Notes under the pieces: model-generated
What the model was told of the DNA's origin: nothing
What the model saw: the letters and a program-made list of their open reading frames with translations, nothing else
The model's database searches: none
Shown: positions 42,969 to 52,199 of the stretch, piece by piece
Layout of the letters: the number at the start of each line of letters is the position of its first letter
Numbering within the stretch: position 1 is the first letter of the stretch
Position numbers and translations under genes: made by a program
NCBI RefSeq assembly: GCF_000280925.3
Contig: NZ_CP012109.1
Span: forward strand, 2,004,501-2,068,500
Direction of reading: 5' to 3'
DNA: 64,000 nt
From: Myxococcus hansupus
Lineage (GTDB): Bacteria > Myxococcota > Myxococcia > Myxococcales > Myxococcaceae

Positions 42969-44141
42969 ATGGCTGGTCGAGTCGTGATTGCCAGCGCGGT
43001 CCGCACGCCCTTCACCCGCGCCCACAAGGGAGAGTTCAAGGACACCCGGCCGGATACCCTGGCCGCTGTCGCCATCAAGGAGGCCGTTGCCCAGGTCCCC
43101 GGCCTCAAGCCGGAAGACATCGGTGACGTCGTCCTGGGCTGTGCCATGCCGGAAGCCGAGCAGGGCATGAACGTGGCCCGCGTGGCCACGCTGCTGGCGG
43201 GCCTGCCCGTCACGGTGCCCGCGATGACCATCAACCGGTTCTGTTCCTCCGGTTCGCAGGCCATCGCCCAGGTGGCCCAGGCCATCCAGGCGGGGATGTA
43301 CGACGTGGGCATCGGTGGTGGCACCGAGTCCATGACGATGGTCCCCATGGGCGGCAACAAGGCGAGCGCCAACCCCGAGGTGATGGAGCGCCTGCCGGAG
43401 GTCTACACCTCCATGGGCGCCACCGCGGAGAACATCGCGTCGCGCTACAGCGTGTCGCGTGAGGACGCGGACAAGTTCGCCGCCGAGAGCCAGCGCCGTG
43501 CCGCCGCCGCGCGGGAGCAGGGCAAGTTCAAGGAGGAGATCGTCCCCGTCACCACGACGTACTACGACGACGACGGCGTGGCGCAGGAAGTCACCGTCAC
43601 CGTGGACACCATCCTCCGCCCGGAGACCACGCAGGAGGGCCTGGCCAAGCTGCGCCCGGCCTTCAACCCCAAGGGCGTGGTGACGGCCGGTAACGCGTCG
43701 CCGCTGACGGACGGCGCCGCCGCCGCGGTGGTGATGAGCGAGGCGAAGGCGAAGGAGCTGGGCGTCAAGCCGCTGGGCTACTTCATCGACGCCGCGGTGG
43801 CCGGCGTGCCCCCGGAAGTCATGGGCATTGGCCCGGTTCCGGCGGTCCGCAAGCTGCTGGAGAAGAACAAGCTCAAGGTCGAGGACATCGACGTCTTCGA
43901 GCTGAACGAGGCCTTCGGCGCGCAGGCCCTGTACTGCGTGCGCGAGCTGGGCATCCCCGCCGACAAGGTGAACCCCAACGGCGGCGCCATCGCCCTGGGT
44001 CACCCGCTGGGCGTCTCCGGCGCGCGCATGGTGGCCACCATCCTGCGCGAGCTGAAGCGCCGCAACGGCCGCTACGGCGTCGTCTCCATGTGCATCGGCG
44101 GCGGCATGGGCTTCGCGGCGCTCATCGAGGCGCCGAAGTAA
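42969..44141 (+). CDS. fadA: Acetyl-CoA C-acyltransferase (thiolase), FadA-like
   Basis: A 390-residue thiolase from ATG 42969. Catalytic Cys92 is in [12 protein letters not shown]; the C-terminal catalytic parts are [20 protein letters not shown] (His) and [12 protein letters not shown] (Cys). It completes beta-oxidation by thiolysis of 3-ketoacyl-CoA. The GCAAGGAGA ribosome binding site lies just upstream. Gene order hydratase-dehydrogenase then thiolase is typical of a fad operon. Confidence 0.93.
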   Translation: MAGRVVIASAVRTPFTRAHKGEFKDTRPDTLAAVAIKEAVAQVPGLKPEDIGDVVLGCAMPEAEQGMNVARVATLLAGLPVTVPAMTINRFCSSGSQAIAQVAQAIQAGMYDVGIGGGTESMTMVPMGGNKASANPEVMERLPEVYTSMGATAENIASRYSVSREDADKFAAESQRRAAAAREQGKFKEEIVPVTTTYYDDDGVAQEVTVTVDTILRPETTQEGLAKLRPAFNPKGVVTAGNASPLTDGAAAAVVMSEAKAKELGVKPLGYFIDAAVAGVPPEVMGIGPVPAVRKLLEKNKLKVEDIDVFELNEAFGAQALYCVRELGIPADKVNPNGGAIALGHPLGVSGARMVATILRELKRRNGRYGVVSMCIGGGMGFAALIEAPK

Positions 44142-44174
44142 TCAGCGCCTTGGACGTGACGAAGTGATTCAGGC

Positions 44175-44204
44175 GCGGGCCTCGGGGGAAACCCCGGGGC
44201 CCGT
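44175..44204. terminator. Strong bidirectional terminator
   Basis: An 11-bp stem, 44177-44187 with 44192-44202 (one T.G wobble, extendable by two pairs), closes a GAAA tetraloop between the convergent fadA and mutS-like genes, followed by GTGTCGTTTC on the plus strand. The clearest terminator of the window. Confidence 0.75.
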
Positions 44205-44217
44205 GTCGTTTCGGCGC

Positions 44218-46071
44218 TCAGCGCGCCACGGCGACTTCGTCCGGGTCGTCCACGGGCACGCCCGCCAGCCGCAGCACGCGCAGCGCGTTCGTGGTGTCCA
44301 CCACGCCCTGGCGCAGCGTGTAGTCGAACACCATCTTCCCGTCCTCCAGGTGGTCCCGGAAGTGGACGTTGACGACGTGCGCCCCTGGCTCGTCCGCGAG
44401 CACCGCCAGGGACAGGTCATGCGTCGTCACCGCGCCAATGGCGCCGGTGCCCAGCAGCAGGCGCAGCACCTCGCGTGAGGCGATTTGCCGCTCGCGCGTG
44501 TTGGTGCCCAGGAGGATTTCGTCCAGCAGGAAGAGCACCTGTCCGCGCGCCGTCTGCGCCGCATCCAACACCGCCTTGATGCGCTGCACCTCCGCGTAGA
44601 AGTACGAGACGCCGCGCTCCAGCGAGTCCTTCACCCGCATGCTGGTGAGCACCTGGAGCGGTGACAGGCGGAAGGACTTCGCGCTCACCGGCGCGCCGGC
44701 CAGCGCGAGCACCACGTTGGCTCCCACCGCGCGCATCAGCGTCGTCTTGCCGCTCATGTTGGAGCCGGTGATGAGCAGCGCGTGCCGGGGGCCGGGCAGG
44801 GACACGTCGTTGGGCACCGGCGCGTCCAGCAGCGGGTGTCCCAGGGCCGTGGCCTCCACGCAGGGGCCCGTGGCGGCCATGCGAGGCCAGGTGAAGTCCG
44901 GCCGGTCATGCGCGAGCCCGGCGATGCAGGAGAGGGCCTCCAGCTCGGCCAGGGCCTCGAACCACTGGCGCAGTTGCTTGCCGTGGGCCTCGCGCCAGCG
45001 CTCCAGCGCGAAGTGCGCGTGGATGTCCCAGAGCGTGAGCCAGTGAATCAGCGGGTGGAACTGGTGGCGCTTGAACTCGATGAACGAGAACAGGCGGCTG
45101 AAGCGCTTGAAGTGCTCGGACACCGGCGGCTGGCCGGCCTGCTGGAGTCCGGACTGGAGCTTCTTCAGGCGCGGGTGCTCGAAGCGCTGGCCCTCCACGC
45201 GCTCGAAGATGGGGGCGTAGCGGACGAAGCCCCGCTCACCGGCCTCCACGCCTTCGTCCATGACCTTCAGCGGGCCGCGGGTGATGACGGCCACGCCGAG
45301 CTGCGCGGCCAGTCCGGCCCAGAAGGCGGACTCCGGCAGCACACCGAATTTGCCCAGGACGTAGACGGTCAGCGTCACCAGGGGCAGCACCACCGCGACG
45401 GGACGCGCCCAGCGGATGGCGTTCAACGACGGCCCGGACTCCGCCCACTGGATGAACAGCGCCGGGTCCGCCTTCTCGCGGGAGGCGTCGCGCGCGTCCA
45501 CGCAGAGGTCCTGCCGGAAGTCGATGTTCGGCGCCAGCTCGCGAGCGGCGCCTTGCCGGGACTCGACATCCTCCGCGGACGCGGGCGTGGAGAGCCACGC
45601 CGCCAGCCGCTCCTCACCCGCGCGCGTCGCCGTCTCGTTGAGGAGCTGGTAGAGGCTGCCCTGACCGAAGACATCCAGGTCCGGCGTGTACAGGTGGCTG
45701 GGGGAGAGGAAGCGCTCCCCGCGCTCGGCGAAGTCGTGCCAGCCCGGGCCGAGCCGCGCCAGGCCTCGCTCGTTGAGCGTCACGTACAGCTTCGCGCGGG
45801 CCTCGCGGCGGAAGACCTGGTGGTGGAGGACGGCGAGCACGCCATAGAGCACCAGGGCCGCGGCGCTGGCCCACCACGCCACCTTGGGCAGGCGGCCGGC
45901 CAGGACAAAGCCCGCGATGCCAGCCGCGGCCAGGAACGCGAGTGTTCGCAAATTGGCGTAACGGGCGCTGACACGGTCCAGCGTGGTCAGCTCAGCCTGC
46001 GCGGCGGCGCGGCGCTCGGTGTACGTACGGTGCGGGGAGGGGGGCTCGGCGGTGGCGGACACGATGGGCAC
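44218..46071 (-). CDS. Membrane-anchored MutS family ATPase
   Basis: A 617-residue protein. Hydrophobic segments at about 44-59, 67-84 and 224-244 place it in the membrane. The C-terminal third is a MutS ATPase: Walker A ITGSNMSGKTTLMRAVG (436-444 core), the VSYFYAEVQRIK region, Walker B FLLDEIL (Asp517/Glu518) and TTHDLSLA. It lacks the MutS mismatch-recognition domain and the MutS2 Smr domain. Such membrane MutS relatives are widespread but not characterised; a DNA role is uncertain. Divergent from a VWA gene. Confidence 0.85.
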   Translation of the reverse strand: MPIVSATAEPPSPHRTYTERRAAAQAELTTLDRVSARYANLRTLAFLAAAGIAGFVLAGRLPKVAWWASAAALVLYGVLAVLHHQVFRREARAKLYVTLNERGLARLGPGWHDFAERGERFLSPSHLYTPDLDVFGQGSLYQLLNETATRAGEERLAAWLSTPASAEDVESRQGAARELAPNIDFRQDLCVDARDASREKADPALFIQWAESGPSLNAIRWARPVAVVLPLVTLTVYVLGKFGVLPESAFWAGLAAQLGVAVITRGPLKVMDEGVEAGERGFVRYAPIFERVEGQRFEHPRLKKLQSGLQQAGQPPVSEHFKRFSRLFSFIEFKRHQFHPLIHWLTLWDIHAHFALERWREAHGKQLRQWFEALAELEALSCIAGLAHDRPDFTWPRMAATGPCVEATALGHPLLDAPVPNDVSLPGPRHALLITGSNMSGKTTLMRAVGANVVLALAGAPVSAKSFRLSPLQVLTSMRVKDSLERGVSYFYAEVQRIKAVLDAAQTARGQVLFLLDEILLGTNTRERQIASREVLRLLLGTGAIGAVTTHDLSLAVLADEPGAHVVNVHFRDHLEDGKMVFDYTLRQGVVDTTNALRVLRLAGVPVDDPDEVAVAR

Positions 46072-46240
46072 GCATGCTGCGGGCGCGCGGCCCCCAGGGC
46101 AAGCGGCAGGTGCAATCGCGTGACGACGGGTCGACTTACGCCCCTCCAGGACCCCGATTCAGGCCCCTGTTCCACCCCCGATTCATGTCAGACCCGGGAC
46201 GTATGTTTGTCCTCGTCGGCGGTCACGAGGGGGCACTGCG

Positions 46241-47335
46241 ATGAGCACGTCAGTCATTGATAATCGCGTTGAAATCGTCTTCAGCTTCGACACCACGGGC
46301 AGCATGTATCCGTGTCTGGCGCAGGTGCGGAAGAAGCTGCGTGGCACCGTTTCCCGATTGATGAAGGAGATTCCCGGCATCCGCATTGGCATCATCGCGC
46401 ATGGGGACTACTGCGACGCGCGCTCCACGTATGTCACGAAGCTGCTGGACCTGACGGACGACGAGAACGCGGTGGTCCGCTTCGTCGACCGGGTGGAGCA
46501 GACGGGTGGGGGCGACGCGCCCGAATGCTACGAGTTCGTTCTGCACCAGGCGCAACGCCTCTCCTGGACGGTGGGCTATACGCGGGCGCTGGTGCTGATT
46601 GGCGACGACGTGCCCCATGGGCCGTCCCAGAATCCGCACAAGCTGGACTGGCGCAAGGAAGTGGATGCGCTGGGTAGGATGGGCGTGCCTGTGTATGGCG
46701 TGCAAGCGCTGGCGCGGCGCCACGCGACGGCTTTCTACAAGGAGCTGGCGGCGAAGTCGGGCGGCTTTCATTTGAGCCTGGACCAGTTCGCGCACGTCAC
46801 CGACATGCTGTTGGCCGTCTGCTACAAGCAGTCGTCGGACTCGCAGCTCCAGTCGTTTGAGCAGGAAGTGGTGCGCGAGGGCCGGATGAGCCGGGGGCTG
46901 AACGTGATGTTCAGCACCATGCTTCAGCGCACGGCGGCGCCGCTGTACGGAGAGGCGGACCTGCGCGCGGTGCCCCCGGGCCGTTTCCAGGTGCTGGATG
47001 TGGACCGGACCCTGGCCATCAAGGACTTCGTGCAGGAGAACGGCCTGGGCTTCAAGACGGGCCGGGGCTTCTACGAGTTCACCAAGACGGAGACCATCCA
47101 GGGCCGCAAGGAGGTCGTCCTCATGGATCGGAAGACGGGCGACCTCTTCAGCGGTGAGCGCGCCCGGGAGATGCTGGGCCTGCCGCCGGGCGAGACGGTG
47201 CGCATCCGGCCCGCGAGCCTGGAGAAGTACGTCGTGTTCGTGCAGAGCACCTCGGCCAACCGGAAGCTCATGGGCGGGTCGAAGTTCCTCTACGAGGTCG
47301 AGGACTGGGACGGTGCCCGGTCCGCGGCGGCGTAG
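46241..47335 (+). CDS. VWA domain protein
   Basis: A 364-residue cytosolic protein. The von Willebrand A fold is evident from the N-terminus: EIVFSFDTTGSMYPC (MIDAS-type D17-x-T-G-S), IRIGIIAHGDYCDAR, TGGGDAPECYEFVL (MIDAS Thr/Asp) and ALVLIGDDVPHGPS. Residues 230-364 form a second, unassigned domain (FQVLDVDRTLAIKDFVQENG ... VRIRPASLEKYVVFVQST). VWA proteins mediate metal-dependent protein contacts. It is convergent with a HEAT protein gene, which has no obvious functional link. Confidence 0.82.
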   Translation: MSTSVIDNRVEIVFSFDTTGSMYPCLAQVRKKLRGTVSRLMKEIPGIRIGIIAHGDYCDARSTYVTKLLDLTDDENAVVRFVDRVEQTGGGDAPECYEFVLHQAQRLSWTVGYTRALVLIGDDVPHGPSQNPHKLDWRKEVDALGRMGVPVYGVQALARRHATAFYKELAAKSGGFHLSLDQFAHVTDMLLAVCYKQSSDSQLQSFEQEVVREGRMSRGLNVMFSTMLQRTAAPLYGEADLRAVPPGRFQVLDVDRTLAIKDFVQENGLGFKTGRGFYEFTKTETIQGRKEVVLMDRKTGDLFSGERAREMLGLPPGETVRIRPASLEKYVVFVQSTSANRKLMGGSKFLYEVEDWDGARSAAA

Positions 47336-47356
47336 GCGGTCTCCCGGGGCGCCGCT

Positions 47357-48640
47357 TCAGCCCTCGAGCCGTTGTTCGAGCGAGACGTCGAGCGCGCGCA
47401 GCACGTCTGGGTTGCTCTCGAGGGCCCTGTGGGCGCGCAGCTCGTCGAGCGCATCGGGGTCGGCGCTTCGCGCCAGGGTCTGCACGGCCACTTTCCGGAC
47501 GTCAGGCGCCGGGTCCGTGAGGGCCGTGCGCAGGGCGAGTCTCGCCGTCGAGGCATCGAGGGTGGTCAGCGCGACAGTGATGTGACTGCGCACCTCCGGA
47601 GAGGGGTCCTCGCGTTGCCGCTCCTGGAGCACGGCGGTCCGGTCCGGAGGCGCGGTGGAACTTGCCGCCCAGGCGGAGCTCGCCGCTTGTCTGATGCCGG
47701 GTCGTGGGTCCGACAGCGCCGTGCGGAGGGCGGCCCAGGCCGGGGCACCGCCCAGCAGGCCCAGTGCGGTGATGAGGTCTGCTTGTTCCTCCTCGTCGCC
47801 GTGCAGGTCGAGCATCGCGAGAAGCTGCTGACTCGCCCCCGCGCAGCCGATGTGTCCGACGGCGCGGATGGCGTGCTTGCGGAGTGACTGTGCCTGGGCG
47901 CTGAGCAACGGCAGGAGGTGCTCGCACGTGTTGGAGTCCCTCCGCAGTACGAGCACCTGGAGGGCTTCCTCTTGGACTCGCGTCGCCGCCGCGGAGAGGA
48001 GCGGGATGAAGACCTGGGTGGGAACACGCTCACGGCGGGACAGGGCCCGGAGCGCTTCACGTTGGATGGTGGGGGCCGTGTCCGCGAGGGCCTGGATGAG
48101 CAGGCTGTCAGAGGCTTCCCCCTGTCTGGCGAGCAGCGAGACGGCGGCGGTGCGCACGTCGACGGATGGGGCTGTCAGTGCGAGACGGGCCAGCGCCAAT
48201 GCGTCGGGGAGCTGGAGCCGCTGCGCCGTGGCGAGTGCCGTCAGCCGTTCCGTGTTGGAGGCTTGCTCGAAGCGGGACAGGAAGAGCGCACTCGCGGCGG
48301 CCGGGTCGATTCGCGCGAGGACATTCATGACCGCCTGCTGCACGGTGGCGTCGGAGTCGTCGAGCGCGGCGACGAGGTATCTCCAATCCTCGCTGTCCTG
48401 CGGCTCCCTGGACTGTGGGGCAGGTGCGCTGGAAGGGCTCTGCGCCTCGGGTGTCGTTCGAAGGACCCACGCGCGCAAGGCGACGACCTTCTCCTCGGCC
48501 GTACCGGAGCGCAGGACGTCGTGCGCGACACGCGTGAAGTCCTCCCGGGCGCGCAGTTCTTCCAGTGCGTCCGAGGTGCTCCGGGAGGATGTGCTGGCCA
48601 GCGACCGGAGCAGGTCGCGTGTCGACAGGGGCGTGCTCAT
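47357..48640 (-). CDS. HEAT-repeat protein
   Basis: A 427-residue protein starting at ATG 48640; the frame is open to 48892 but the extension is not protein-like. From about residue 85 on it consists of repeated helical pairs (LVAALDDSDATVQQAVMNVL, LARLALTAPSVDVRTAAVSL, LIQALADTAPTIQREALRAL, LRTALTDPAPDVRKVAVQTL), about ten HEAT units. There is no signal peptide. It is probably a scaffold or protein-binding solenoid. Confidence 0.8.
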   Translation of the reverse strand: MSTPLSTRDLLRSLASTSSRSTSDALEELRAREDFTRVAHDVLRSGTAEEKVVALRAWVLRTTPEAQSPSSAPAPQSREPQDSEDWRYLVAALDDSDATVQQAVMNVLARIDPAAASALFLSRFEQASNTERLTALATAQRLQLPDALALARLALTAPSVDVRTAAVSLLARQGEASDSLLIQALADTAPTIQREALRALSRRERVPTQVFIPLLSAAATRVQEEALQVLVLRRDSNTCEHLLPLLSAQAQSLRKHAIRAVGHIGCAGASQQLLAMLDLHGDEEEQADLITALGLLGGAPAWAALRTALSDPRPGIRQAASSAWAASSTAPPDRTAVLQERQREDPSPEVRSHITVALTTLDASTARLALRTALTDPAPDVRKVAVQTLARSADPDALDELRAHRALESNPDVLRALDVSLEQRLEG

Positions 48641-48796
48641 GCCACCGCCAACAGCGGCTGGCTGGAGGAAGTTCCGGAGACGTCCTGAGTCCCGTTCATA
48701 TGGCGCGTGAGGATGGCTTTCTCCTCGGTCCGAATGCGTGGGGTTCCCTCTCCACATTCCATGGAAGCATCTCACTGTCGACGTTAGCGTGCGCAC

Positions 48797-49567
48797 GTGC
48801 GCGTCTGGGTGACATTGCTGTTGGTGTTCGTCGGCTGCGGTGTCTTCGAGTTTCATCCCTACGAACTCCGCGGCCCGCCACGGGACCTGCATGCCCGCTC
48901 ACTCGCGCGGTTGAAAGACGCGGGGCCGAAGCCCACGTTTCAGTTCGCGGTGATTGGCGACATGCAGCTCTTCCTGGATGACGCCGCGGGCGCGATGCGC
49001 GACCTGGAGCAGCGCAACGCCGACTTCGTCATCCAGATGGGAGACCTGACGGAGTTCGGCAGCACCCAGGAGTACGAGTGGGGCGTTGAACTCCTGTCCC
49101 GCTTGCCCGCGCCGTTCTTCGTGGTGATGGGCAACCACGACGCGCTGGGCCTGGGGCAGAAGCTCTACCGGCGCACCTTCGGCCCGGAGTCGTTCGCCTT
49201 CGAGTACTCGGGCCACCGCTTCGTCTTCTTCGACTCCAACTCGCGCGAGTACGGCTTCCCCGGGAACATCCCGGACCTCGACTGGTTGGGGACGGCGCTC
49301 ACGCCGCAGCCAGGGCTCCAGCGCACCTTCACGTTCTCCCATGTCCCTCCTGGCAACGGTGACTTCGACGACGCGCTCATCGCGCCGCTGGAGCAACTCC
49401 AGGCGGACCACGGGGTCTCCATCTCCTTCCACGGCCACGTGCACCAGTTCACGGACACGGAGTCGCGCGGTGTCCGCTACGTCACCACCGAGGCGATGCG
49501 CCACCGGAGCTACCTCTGGGTTCGCGTGGATGGGGACGCGGTGCAGGTCGAGCGAGTGACGTACTGA
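48797..49567 (+). CDS. Metallophosphoesterase lipoprotein
   Basis: A 256-residue protein from GTG 48797. The lipobox (LVFVGC, Cys14) follows a short hydrophobic region. All calcineurin-like motifs are present: AVIGDMQ (D-x-Q variant of DxH), QMGDLTEFG, VMGNHDALG, FSHVPPG and SFHGHVHQF. The binuclear metal site is complete except for Gln in place of the first His. It is a probable envelope phosphodiesterase or phosphatase. The next gene overlaps by one base. Confidence 0.87.
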   Translation: MRVWVTLLLVFVGCGVFEFHPYELRGPPRDLHARSLARLKDAGPKPTFQFAVIGDMQLFLDDAAGAMRDLEQRNADFVIQMGDLTEFGSTQEYEWGVELLSRLPAPFFVVMGNHDALGLGQKLYRRTFGPESFAFEYSGHRFVFFDSNSREYGFPGNIPDLDWLGTALTPQPGLQRTFTFSHVPPGNGDFDDALIAPLEQLQADHGVSISFHGHVHQFTDTESRGVRYVTTEAMRHRSYLWVRVDGDAVQVERVTY

Positions 49568-50154
49568 TGGCCGCGCCCATGCACCTCGGGGCTTGGACCC
49601 TGGCGATGCTGCTGCTGGGCGCTGAGAACGCGCGGGCCGCCGACACCTCGCCCTGGTACGTGCCCGACCATGCGGCGGTCCAGTTCGCGGGCTCCATCGG
49701 CTTTCTCTCCGCGGGGCCGGGCTGGAGCTTCCTCGAGGACGCACTGGAGGCCTCGGTGCTCGTGGGCTGGGCGCCTCCGGCCTTGGCGGGCGAGGACTTC
49801 CTCACCTTCACGCTCAAGGGACAGTGGCGGCCGTTCCGCATCGACACACGTGGGTGGACGGTGCGGCCGCTCTCGGTCGGCCTGTTGCTCAGCTACACGG
49901 CGGGGGACGACTACTTCGCCGCGAAACCGGACCGTTATGACGATGGGTACTACTGGTTCAGGACGGCGCTGCGCCCCGCGTTGACGCTGGGGGCCAGCGC
50001 GGGACGGCCCGTGGACGCGCTGAACCTTCGGCTCGTGGAGGGCTACTTCGAACTCGTCGCCACGGACTACAGGTTGGTGCAGTTCGTCCGGAACCCCGCC
50101 ACGGTGAATGCGGGGCTCTTCTCCCTGGCGCTCGGTGTGAAGCTCCGGTTTTGA
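49567..50154 (+). CDS. Secreted hypothetical protein
   Basis: A 195-residue protein with a signal peptide (GAWTLAMLLLGAENARA-AD). The mature part is strand-rich, with alternating aromatic and small residues (FLTFTLKGQWRPFRIDTRGW, PLSVGLLLSYTAGDDYFAAK) and ends LALGVKLRF with a terminal Phe, as in outer membrane barrels. It is probably a small outer-membrane or periplasmic protein, cotranscribed with the phosphoesterase (stop and start share a base). The family is not recognised. Confidence 0.7.
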   Translation: MAAPMHLGAWTLAMLLLGAENARAADTSPWYVPDHAAVQFAGSIGFLSAGPGWSFLEDALEASVLVGWAPPALAGEDFLTFTLKGQWRPFRIDTRGWTVRPLSVGLLLSYTAGDDYFAAKPDRYDDGYYWFRTALRPALTLGASAGRPVDALNLRLVEGYFELVATDYRLVQFVRNPATVNAGLFSLALGVKLRF

Positions 50155-50179
50155 ACCGGCAGGTCGGGTGTCCTCGCCG

Positions 50180-50204
50180 CCGCTCCACCGTTACGGCGGA
50201 GCGG
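50180..50204. terminator. Candidate bidirectional terminator hairpin
   Basis: CCGCTCC (50180-50186) pairs with GGAGCGG (50198-50204), with an inner CCG/CGG pair around TTA. It overlaps the stop codon of the sulfatase gene and lies 26 nt after the plus-strand gene. Confidence 0.5.
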
Positions 50205-52104
50205 GCATGGCCGTCGCCGCGCCCGTGTCCACCGAGCTGGTGCCCTGGGCGCCGCGCAACCGTCGAAGGATGTTGGGGGCCTCGGCGGCGAAGCGTTCCT
50301 GAGCATCGGGCAGGGGACGGTCCATCAGGTCGGTGATGGTCGTGCCCGGAAGTCCCGCACCGAAGTGGACCTTGAGCTCCTGCCCGATGAGCGCGTACCG
50401 CGCCTCCCAGCCCACGGTGGTGAGCAGATACCGCTCGGGGTCGGGCCGGGTCATCGGCGTGCCGTCACCCAGCAGCGCGGGGACGTGTGTATCGCCGAGC
50501 AGGTCGAAGAGCGTGGCCACCACGTCGATGTGCCCGGTGACGACGTCCACCTCACCGCTGGGCAGTTGCTCGTCGAAGACGAGCATGGGCACGTGGAGTT
50601 GCGAAGCCGTCACGTCGCTGGCATGGCCCACGCGGCCGTGTTCGCGAAACTCCTCGCCGTGGTCTCCGGTGACGAGGGTCAGTGGTCGCGCGCCACGGAG
50701 CTCCTCGATGCGTGACAGCAGCCCTTCGACCTTGGTGTCCACCTCATAGGCGGCGTTCCACGCGCGGGCCTTGAGGTGCGCGGGGGGCACGCGCGCGGTC
50801 GACAGTCCGCCCTTGCCATTCCAGGCCGGCGCGAAGACCTCGGAGCGGGGTGGGTAGTCGTAATCGAAGTGCGTCCCCGCGAAGAACACGAACAGGAACA
50901 GCGGCGTGTCGGCAGGCGCTGCCTCCACCGCCGCGAGCGCGTCGCGAACCATGGCTTCGTCCCGAAGGTGGCTCCGCCCGGTGTAGTCCGTCTTCAAGCC
51001 GCCCTTCACGTCGCGGAACACGGTGTCCTTCAGGCCCATCCAGTCGACGGAGGACGCGGCGAAGAAGGACTGTTGATAGCCGTTGCGGTCCAGCGCGGGG
51101 AACAGCAGCGGCGTCCGTCCCGCGCCCACCACGGCGTTGCGGCGCTGGGCCTCCAGCCCGAAGAACATGCTGAAGAGCGAGTAGTCCGTGGCGCTGGCCG
51201 AGCTGTGGTGCCGCAGGAAGCGCGTGCCATTCTGAGCCCTGCGCCACAGGTTCGGCATCACGTCCGGCGTGAAGAAGTCGTCGCGGAGGCTCTCAATCAG
51301 GACGACGACGATGTCCGGGCGGCGGGTGAACCGCACCGCCGAGGGGTCGATGCTCGCGGCGGGGGCGCCGGCCTCGGGGCTCACGCCCAGCCGCAGTCCG
51401 GAGGCGGGGGCCTTGCCGGTGATGCGGGTCAGGAAGGTGTTCATCCGCACCGGTGCCTGGAGGGGCAGGGTGGTGGTGGCGTGTTGCACGGCGCCGCCAT
51501 GGGCGAACACCAGGGAGGCGCTGACCAGCCGCTCGGCGGTGCACAGCCCGGCCAGCAGCACCACGGTGCGCGCCACCCGGCGAGGCCCGAAGCCCCGCTT
51601 CAAGAACCAGAAGCCCGCGGCGGCATCGACGGTGAGCGTGGCGACCATGGCCACGCCCAGGAGGCATATCTCGGACGAGGACAGGCCCGTCTCGGCGAGC
51701 GCATGCGGTTGCAGCGCCACCGCCAACACCAGGCCGTTGATGTGGAAGCCGAGCGAGTTGAGGACCAACGCATCCAGGCCCAGGAGGACGCCGCCCACCG
51801 CCGTGAGACAGGGGAGGACGAAGCGGTAGCGGGGGCCCAACAGGAAGGCCAGTGGCAGCGTCCCCACGAAGGCCACCAGCCCGAGGAACAGCGCCTGGGC
51901 GAAGCTCCCCACGAGCAGCAGCGGCCGCAGTGAGGGCGCCAGTCGCTCCACGGCCACTCGCAGCGCGGTGCCGAAGTACATCAAGGCGACCAGGCCGTGC
52001 AGCACGCACCACGTCAGGGCGTTGCTCAGGTACGGGCGAGCCCCCTCGAAGCGCTGGAGGGCTTTCGTGGCCGCGGTGGACATCGCGTTGAGGACCTGTG
52101 ACAT
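50191..52104 (-). CDS. Membrane-anchored sulfatase/phosphoethanolamine-transferase-like protein
   Basis: About 637 residues from ATG 52104 (MSQVLNAMSTAATK); the frame extends to 52149. The first 215 residues hold about five TM segments; the rest is an alkaline-phosphatase-superfamily domain: IVVVLIESLRDDFF (metal Glu/Asp), a SASATDYSLFSMFFG nucleophile region (Thr/Ser), FAGTHFDYDYPP and LVTGDHGEEFREHG (Asp-His metal ligands). This is the layout of LtaS/YejM-type proteins that move phospho-head groups or sense lipids at the inner membrane. The substrate is unknown. Divergent from a LysR gene. Confidence 0.85.
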   Translation of the reverse strand: MSQVLNAMSTAATKALQRFEGARPYLSNALTWCVLHGLVALMYFGTALRVAVERLAPSLRPLLLVGSFAQALFLGLVAFVGTLPLAFLLGPRYRFVLPCLTAVGGVLLGLDALVLNSLGFHINGLVLAVALQPHALAETGLSSSEICLLGVAMVATLTVDAAAGFWFLKRGFGPRRVARTVVLLAGLCTAERLVSASLVFAHGGAVQHATTTLPLQAPVRMNTFLTRITGKAPASGLRLGVSPEAGAPAASIDPSAVRFTRRPDIVVVLIESLRDDFFTPDVMPNLWRRAQNGTRFLRHHSSASATDYSLFSMFFGLEAQRRNAVVGAGRTPLLFPALDRNGYQQSFFAASSVDWMGLKDTVFRDVKGGLKTDYTGRSHLRDEAMVRDALAAVEAAPADTPLFLFVFFAGTHFDYDYPPRSEVFAPAWNGKGGLSTARVPPAHLKARAWNAAYEVDTKVEGLLSRIEELRGARPLTLVTGDHGEEFREHGRVGHASDVTASQLHVPMLVFDEQLPSGEVDVVTGHIDVVATLFDLLGDTHVPALLGDGTPMTRPDPERYLLTTVGWEARYALIGQELKVHFGAGLPGTTITDLMDRPLPDAQERFAAEAPNILRRLRGAQGTSSVDTGAATAMPAPP

Positions 52105-52118
52105 TCGGGGATGCGGAT

Positions 52119-52135
52119 ATTCCGGAGTGCGGAAT
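52119..52135. promoter_or_regulatory. Palindrome between divergent sulfatase and LysR genes
   Basis: ATTCCG (52119-52124) and CGGAAT (52130-52135) with a GAGTG spacer form a T-N11-A type site, the usual LysR box. It is 14 nt from the sulfatase start and 64 nt from the lysR start, so the neighbouring LysR protein is the likely ligand. Confidence 0.55.
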
Positions 52136-52199
52136 TTCGCAAGCCTCAAAGAAGTCTGACGGCGCGTCCGGCGGATGGGGGCGTGCGAGGATGCCGCGC

